64,000 nt of DNA from Gautieria morchelliformis (lineage: Eukaryota > Basidiomycota > Agaricomycetes > Gomphales > Gomphaceae). Of this stretch, positions 57,961 to 64,000 are shown piece by piece. A program made the translations under genes and the position numbers. Numbering within the stretch: position 1 is the first letter of the stretch; every line of letters starts with the position of its first letter. The notes under the pieces were generated by a model. It had not been told where the DNA came from. It searched no databases and saw only the letters and a program-made list of their open reading frames with translations. The DNA lies in contig WHVA01000005.1 in NCBI GenBank assembly GCA_015179125.1, positions 558,001-622,000 on the forward strand, written 5' to 3'.

Positions 57961-59862
57961 ATGGCCCCTTCAAAAGGGCAAAGTAACCACCAAACCACCT
58001 GGGGAGCCGCCTCCCAGCAAACTGAAAACCCGTGAGCGGGACGTGGTAGATCCCTCACACATAATCGAGGGACGTTGATCCAGGACCCCTTCCAGGTGTT
58101 TACTCCAGTCAAGTGACGCAAAACCGGTCTCCAAGCCGGCGACCGGCTCAGAGACAGCGAGGATACCATCTAAGCCCCCTCTGGTTCATCCCTCTACTGC
58201 TCCCAAGGCCGCGACCACTGCCCCTGCCCCCGCCCCTGCCACGAGCGGTGCCCCTGCCCCTGGCCCTGTTACTACTGTGGCGCTCAGTACGATTCTAGAG
58301 GAACAGGAGTCCCAAATCGAAACTGATGCGGACGACGAGGATCTTTACATGGACCACCCCTCAGTGAGCAGCAATGAAGATATATTTTCAGGTCTCGAAC
58401 CCTTGGATGTCGAACTCCCGGCTCCATCTGACCAGTCATCAAAGGCTAGAGTGGCGAGAAAGGTTGGCAAAGGAGCAAGCAAGGCAGCAGTTGCCTTGCC
58501 TCACAGTATGTTTCTTATTCTCACTTTTTTTCTGCACACTAACAATTTATATACAGCTATTAAGTTTAGTATCCCCTCCCGTTTCAGACTCAAACAGCTC
58601 ATATGGCGTACACACCATGTCGAGCCAACAACGACCATAGCCGACCTGAAGGAGACCATTCACCTCATCCTCGGCCTGGATGCGATACCAGCCGTGAAGC
58701 ACCCTCCCCTTGTTACGCATATCAAACACAATCCGGCCAAGCTTTGTTTCGCTCTCGACACTGACGATGACTGGGAGGCCCTTAAGGATGAATGGAGGAA
58801 ACGGGCAGCAAAACGGGGTGAAGATACCTGCATTGAGATTGTAACTGGTCCTAAAGTAAGTTTTTATTTTATTTTGTTCTTCTACAGCTAAATTTTTGAT
58901 AGTTTTTTGACTTTCTGGAGGAGGCCGTTGCGGCACACGCTGCATCCTCTAAAGGAAAGGCCAAGGCAAGGCCAAGCCTGCCGTTAACCCCTTTCTTCCG
59001 GACGACACAGCCATTGAGTCTGAGTCGGTGGCAAAGCTAGGTGCAGCTGATATGGCCAGGTCAGTGTGATTCCAGGAGGAACTTGGGAAGCTTAGGGAAA
59101 CCTGGTCCTGTGACCAGCACCCCAAGTCAATATGTATGGCACGTGCATTGAGGGGCCACCACAAGGTACTGAACTTCGAGGGTGAACTTTCCTGGGTATT
59201 AGAGCTCGTAAGGTTTTCTCTGATCTCTTTTTTTATTTCATGCGCTAATATTTTAATAGATAGGTGGTACAAGCGGCGTGGACATCAACACCCCTCCCAA
59301 GATTGAGTATTTCAAGTTTTTCCACACCCAAGATGGCAGCAGTGCCCCAGTCCTTTGTTGAGGTGGCGCGCGGCATTATAGCGAGCCACCCACTAGCATG
59401 CATCGTGACGCCGCTCCTCCTGTTATGCCTGCCGTTCCCCCCATCCACATCAATTTCCCTGCTGACATCTTTCAGCATCTACAGGCGTCTCACCACTCTC
59501 GTCCCAAACGGGGCCGCTCCCCATCGCCCAGTGATCGTGTGGCAAGTCCGGACGACAATGCACCAGTGGACGACTTGCCTACCCCCACCATCGGGGAGTG
59601 GATCACACACTTGGAGATGCAGCGCCTTGCGTACAAGAGGTGGGATTTTCTGCGACAGAAGTTTGCCAAGGAAGAGTCGATGGATATGCTCATTAGCAGC
59701 CTCGCGAGACTATCGCTTGCGAACTTGAAGGTTGGGTATAGTCTCAAGATGGTTGATGCAGTGTTTATCTTGGAACAGCTTGAAGTGGCGGGGAAGTGGT
59801 ATGGTTTTGCGGTAGGTGCTGAGGATGATGACAGGCAGAGGTCCAAGAAAGCCAGATATTAG
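57961..59862 (+). pseudogene. Decayed transposon cargo gene with SAM-like C-terminus
   Basis: The start MAPSKG at 57961 is followed by a frame change: the family-like continuation VTTKPPGEPPPSKLKTRERD lies one base off, and then stops (near 58075). Further on, the open exons give a Pro/Ala-rich linker, acidic LEEQESQIETDADDEDLYMD, a folded segment (RFRLKQLIWRTHHVEPTTTI, then ADLKETIHLILGLDAIPAV, CFALDTDDDWEALKDEWRKR), a degraded middle (FQEELGKLRETWSCDQHPK near 59072) and a C-terminus with PTIGEWITHLEMQRLAYKR and MLISSLARLSLANLKV, like a SAM domain. Such proteins are common as passengers in Agaricomycete TIR elements. At least one frameshift and several stops make this copy a pseudogene. Confidence 0.7.
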
Positions 59863-59984
59863 ATGTTTTGGTAATACATTTTGATACAGCACAAACCTGT
59901 GACTTGGTATTTAGATGAAAATATCAGTTTGGGCTTTCAGGGAATGAGTGTGATGATGTGCACCTTGGTACATGATATATGCAT

Positions 59985-60041
59985 GAAAAGAAAAATAAAA
60001 AAATAAAAAAAATAAAAAAATAAAAAATAAAAAAATAAAAA
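59985..60041. repeat. A-rich (A5-8T) low-complexity tract
   Basis: Runs of A separated by single T (AAAAAAATAAAA repeated) about 120 bp after the cargo gene. It could be a degenerate poly-A tail or a microsatellite. Confidence 0.9.
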
Positions 60042-62274
60042 GCTGCGTCTGTCAGCGTTCGGCATCAGCCACATGACTAAGTTGACGAGGAACGGTGTTC
60101 AGCAGTGGAAAGGATCTCCTAAAGCTTTCACTTTTGGAGCAGTGTAGAGTATCAAGTAATAGTAGTAAAAGTGTTGCAAGCTAAGTCATACAGTGATAAA
60201 ATAGCATATATGCAGGCACTTGGAAAGGAGTTCACTGTCTCTGTGCCTGTCTCCTGAGGCAGCCAATTGGTATGTTCATCCAGGGAGCTATTATCAGGAT
60301 TCCCAGATAGAGTCTGAAGAAATCATTATCCCTGGTGGTCTTGTAGGATCATGGATAATGCAGCGGTTGGTTATGGAGTTGCTCATAGGGCTCCACACCG
60401 TGCCGTACAACCATGGCTGTATGGTGCCATATTATGGCCATGGCACCTGTATCGTCAAGGGTCTGTGTGTGCTGCCGATGGTATGGTATATGGTATGCAA
60501 TGGGAAAACCCCGAAAACCTTGTAGCTGAGCCCAAAAATACATCCGCCGATGGGTGCTACTGCTGGTAGGCAGGCCAGATTTACGTGGCGCTCATGCTCC
60601 CATTCACCCCCTGCTGACATTCCGCCACGCATGCACACACCGTAGCGAGCAGCTGGGTGTGATATTATCAATATAGTTTTGCTGCCGGTCGCATGCAGTA
60701 AGGAATTCTCACAACTGCTCTAAGTTTAGGCCAAGCTATAATAGATCAGCCATATGAATCCGTCAACCATAATACAGATGGTACCGTACCTGTACCGTAA
60801 ATACCGTCAGAGGGGTGAGGTGTTGATCTATGGACAGTATACAGTCTGCCGTATCTGTCAACTTGCTGTACATTATACGGCCGTAGCTGTAATACGGACG
60901 GTGTGCAGCCCTAGTCGCTCATGGGCTTCATCTTTGCAAATTCACATGATCCCTCTTTGACAAAATCATTGAAGCCTCCGGCAAGCATGACTTTGGCTTT
61001 ACTGCTAAGTATGCAATGTCAAGGGATTGCAGAGCCATTACACTGAATATATTTCAATGAATTGTTGGGTGCATATGTGCACCAGACTTCAAACCCAACA
61101 TTGTGTTCTGCATGACGGGTGCCTAAATTATGTTCCTAGGCAATCCCATTGCCTGACAGGTGCTTATATAAATGGCTGGAACCAAGTACATGCAAGTGAA
61201 ACAGGCCCATGCACAGCCTCCCCTCCGCAGTGTTGACTATCACTGAGGAGGTGAGTTTATTAGTGTATCTTCGTAAAATAGGTAGCTTTCCCTTATATTA
61301 CTAGTGTTGATTATAGAACACTAAATAGTCTCCTGAAGGTTCCATCCATTGAACTACTGGTCTATAATATTCCACTGTGTCCATACCGAGTTACTACATG
61401 AATATGCTGAATCTATCCATATATACAAGAACATACCAAGCACCAATGGGAATCTTGATAGGACCTGCAGGCCAAAACAGAAGCATATTACCTCGCTACA
61501 GTATTGATAAAGCTGTCCCATAAGCATCAGTATGCATTGATCAAAGGCTAGCATAAGAGCACAGATGTCTCCTGTAGTATACCCTTCTGTACTTCAAGCT
61601 CCTCCCTACAATATTTGAACATGGTGGCAATGCTAGCCATTCCTCTCATACCACCAATACTGGACACAACTTCAGAGGGATGAACATATTTGTACAGCTT
61701 ATATGGGTCAGTGATCCTGGACATAATCAGTACGTATTATATGTATGGGTGGTTTCTGCCTTTTTTGGATGAACATGTTGTGTTGTCTTCCTTGAGTCAG
61801 GTGATTTGTGTACCACAGCATGCGGTGTTGGCATATTTTCTGCTTTTGTCAACAGTCTTACTGCCACACCTTCTTCATCACCTCATGTGGGTGGCTTTAC
61901 CATGTGGCTGCTCCTCGTGGTGGCATACTTAGCCATACCAGCAGCACCTAGGTGCATTACCAGCAATGCAGATACCTCAGCTCTGGTCTGGGAGGCTGGA
62001 GGCTATGTGGGGGCCGTGAGGCCCATGTTGGTATGTTGTCTTCATGAACATACTGTTCTGAGAGCAGAAGTGGCCAGATGGGAAGCAGAAGCAGAACTGG
62101 AGAGGAGGGCATCCCCTGATAATCCTTGCTAATCTATCCTAGCACAAATACTGAGCTGACAAACACACTATTCATTGCACCATCACATAAAGCATCATAT
62201 AACAAGTATGCTGTACAGTTACACATTATAACAACAAATGTTGTCACAATGTTTCTACAGCAGGATACTTATTT
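60042..62274. other. Interior of the transposon without a clear gene
   Basis: 2.2 kb between cargo and transposase. About 60340-60920 is unusually palindrome-rich (for example ATGGTGCCATATTATGGCCA, then TGGCACC, and TACCGTACCTGTACCGTA). A frame at about 61806-62132 ends in a helical VLRAEVARWEAEAELERRAS, a possible trace of another cargo exon. Confidence 0.45.
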
Positions 62275-63198
62275 CTACAAATACCTTGAATGTGTCATCC
62301 AGCCCTCACAATGCTCTGCAGTAATGGTGGCAAGGGCACTGTGAAAGAACAATAGTACAGAACCTTGGTCTTTAGCATCAACCGCCTGCCGAAAGGTATC
62401 CCCATGACGCCTGAGGTAATATTTCAGATATGAAAAGGCTTCTTCAAGAGAATACCTATATAATCCAAAGGAATCAACAGTAGATGCACAAAGGAATATA
62501 CACTCATCCAGTACCTCGTACAAACTTAGCTTTCACTGAAGCTCTCTTTCCCTTGGGAGCCCATCCATTCAGACGATATGTGGTGCGACAATCAATACGG
62601 CTCTCGTCGATAAACACAAGACGCTCCGGGGACTCATGACCAATTTTGAAACCAAATAGAGTGTGCAAATTTTCATTGCGCTCGGCAGCGACCTTGGACA
62701 GCTGTGGAAAGCATGAGTAGACTAGAAGAGGGCGAAGCATTAGAACATACCTTTTTGCGGGTGAGACCAAGGTCTGTCATTGTGTCCCATAAGGTGCTGA
62801 TTCCAACTGTTATCCCATACAGGCGCTGCATGATGGTTTGTATCTCGTCCAAGTATAGGTCAGGGAACTGCTCTGTAAGCCGAAGAAGAAACTACAGTAA
62901 TATACAAAGTGAGAAAATATGATCATCTTCACTCTGTAGTGGAAATGCTTACCTCCATTTCCTCTGGAGTCATAATCTTCCTTCTATTTCCCGTCTTTCC
63001 ATGTCCCTGCACAACTACCTCACCAGTAGTACGCCACAATTGGAGGATGCGCTCGACAACACGTTTTGACATGTTCAGATCAAGTGCGATGTCATCGATC
63101 TTCTTCTCCCGCGTGAACCGTTGGTAAATTACACGCTTCCGGAGGTCTTCAGAGTACGTTTAACGCTCCCTTTGGTGTTCAGGCAGGTAGCGAGGCAT
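62275..63198 (-). pseudogene. Tc1/mariner-like (DDE_3) transposase, centre deleted
   Basis: The N-terminal start MPRYLPEHQRER at 63198 is followed by an in-frame stop (codon 13), then YSEDLRKRVIYQRFTREKKI and DDIALDLNMSKRVVERILQLW (helix-turn-helix, DNA binding). Spliced exons continue FLLRLTEQFPDLYLDEIQTI and MQRLYGITVGISTLWDTM, then the first catalytic region LVFIDESRIDCRTTYRLNGW (the Asp in FIDES). After KAKFVRGTG the central part with the second catalytic Asp is missing. The text resumes at EEAFSYLKYYLRRH (third acidic residue, Glu) and ends TAEHCEGWMTHSRYL at 62275. The premature stop and the internal loss make it inactive. Confidence 0.8.
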
Positions 63199-63235
63199 CC
63201 AGTTTAAGTACAAGTATGTAATATCACATGAGCAT

Positions 63236-63262
63236 CACGTGTCACGTGACGTGTTACGTGTC
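63236..63262. promoter_or_regulatory. Cluster of overlapping CACGTG-type palindromes
   Basis: CACGTG (63236-63241) is followed by TCACGTGA (63242-63249) and then CGTGTTACGTGTC. The group lies 38 bp upstream of the transposase ATG and 41 bp inside the right TIR. It could be a binding array for bHLH regulators; this is an inference. Confidence 0.45.
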
Positions 63263-63302
63263 AAAGAGAATAGTGTGTGCAGAGATAGGAAGTCCAGGTA
63301 GC

Positions 63303-63747
63303 CCTGAAAAAATATGTTACATGTAATTATTGTAAATATACGTTATATACAATAGTTTAGAGTGTTACAATCAGCATTTATGGCCTTGTAGAAAGCTAAA
63401 AGGCTGGAAAGGTGCTCAATTAGTATGCAGCCCTCCCCCTTCCCTAAACCATTCAGTATACAATTCCATTAGTTTTCAAACATTTATACATGTATATTAC
63501 TCTAGTCTGAGAATGCTACATCCTCTGCTTATGCTATATTGGTATCATAATGGTGCATATAAGCCTATTTTTTCGAATATTAGAATCTGCATAATAAGCT
63601 ATATATTTTGTACTAAATGGTAGATACTATATCATATATAGTTATTACAAAAGATCAGGTCTTATTATCCACTAGTTATCAAGGTATACATGTTTCTTTC
63701 TGAACGGCTGTCATGGAGTCAAAATTCAGACTCCGCCTTATGTACCC
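63303..63747 (-). repeat. Right terminal inverted repeat
   Basis: Reverse complement of the left repeat, 445 bp, ending in CCTTATGTACCC at 63747. It was compared by eye along its full length with about three mismatches. Confidence 0.95.
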
Positions 63748-64000
63748 AGAACAGCTGTAATTAAAAATCTAGTATAGTTGAGTGTAGCAACCAACATAGC
63801 TGTAAAGATGTCAATCTTAGGACCTTGTATCACAAGGGCACTGCAGAACTTGACCAATGAGTGGTATTCTGAATGCTACGTAGTGACAGGTAAGAGTAAG
63901 ATGCGATGGGAACCGCTGGCCGGTTCCCACGCATAAACTATACAGTGGGTACCTAAGGGGCCCACTGGGATTATGTAATAACTATTGTACATGTAGATAC
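63748..64000. other. Right flank of the transposon with two adjacent hairpins
   Basis: No gene. ATGCG-A-TGGGAACCG pairs with CGGTTCCCA-CGCAT (63901-63934; loop CTGGC, one bulge), and CAGTGGG pairs with CCCACTG (63943-63967). Confidence 0.6.

Larger units (their letters stand above)
57325..63747. mobile_element. 6.4-kb DNA transposon with 445-bp terminal inverted repeats
   Basis: Terminal repeats at 57325-57769 and 63303-63747 are inverted, equal in length and differ at about three positions by eye (roughly 99 % identity). Between them lie a decayed cargo gene (plus strand, 57961-59862) and a Tc1/mariner-like (DDE_3-type) transposase on the minus strand (62275-63198), also decayed. Possible outer termini are 5'-CAG/CTG-3'; a clear target-site duplication was not found. 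High TIR identity suggests recent insertion or movement, yet both genes are broken, so it was probably moved by an intact relative. Confidence 0.88.

Overview
This window looks like a nuclear chromosome segment of a filamentous basidiomycete, most likely an Agaricomycete. Nearly every gene is broken by short introns of about 47-60 bp. Intergenic spaces are small. Several families are typical of that class: a DUF6533-type membrane protein, a cytosolic LysM protein, cytochrome b5-acyl-CoA dehydrogenase fusions, and a transposon carrying a SAM-like cargo gene. All gene models were spliced by eye from GT-AG (rarely GC-AG) signals and family motifs; exon ends are inferences, and no search was run.

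Layout. 1-3081 is a left-truncated, decayed Ty3/Gypsy-type LTR element on the minus strand. 3413-33889 is gene-dense: a mitochondrial carrier (LEU5-like), a gene of unknown function, POLD3/Cdc27 divergent from a LysM protein, two tandem cytochrome b5-acyl-CoA dehydrogenases, a TOM13/Mim1-type protein with a long N-terminal extension, an HVA1/TUDOR-like small protein, a possible membrane-protein remnant, a 2OG-oxygenase-like protein, a 2.4 kb gene-poor stretch, a GPI-anchored surface protein, citrate synthase, a large protein of unknown function, the XPG/Rad2 nuclease and NDUFB8. 34218-34434 is an inverted-repeat (MITE-like) unit, followed by a multi-exon DUF6533-type gene and another gene-poor stretch. 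37515-50808 holds a methyltransferase, PA2G4/EBP1, PCC1 divergent from a Caf120/Skg3-like PH protein, COX11 divergent from DNAJC8, and RMI1. From 51 kb on, the sequence becomes duplicated and repetitive: two copies of a short gene of unknown function (one with a minisatellite between TATA box and start codon), a GC-rich island, a copia-type fossil, and a 6.4 kb DNA transposon with 445 bp inverted repeats (57325-63747) that carries a decayed cargo gene and a transposase missing its centre.

How the genes relate. There is no operon-like unit. Two loose themes recur. One is mitochondrial and carbon metabolism: LEU5-like carrier, two acyl-CoA dehydrogenases, Mim1/TOM13, citrate synthase, NDUFB8 and COX11. 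The other is genome maintenance: POLD3, Rad2/XPG and RMI1. Three head-to-head pairs with very short spacers (86, 108 and 41 bp) probably share bidirectional promoters. The most unusual signals are the minisatellite-modified duplicate gene, the GC-AG introns (one beside an 8-nt micro-exon, one differing between tandem paralogs), duplicated SUMO-interaction-like motifs in Rad2, the extended Mim1 protein, and the young long-TIR transposon.
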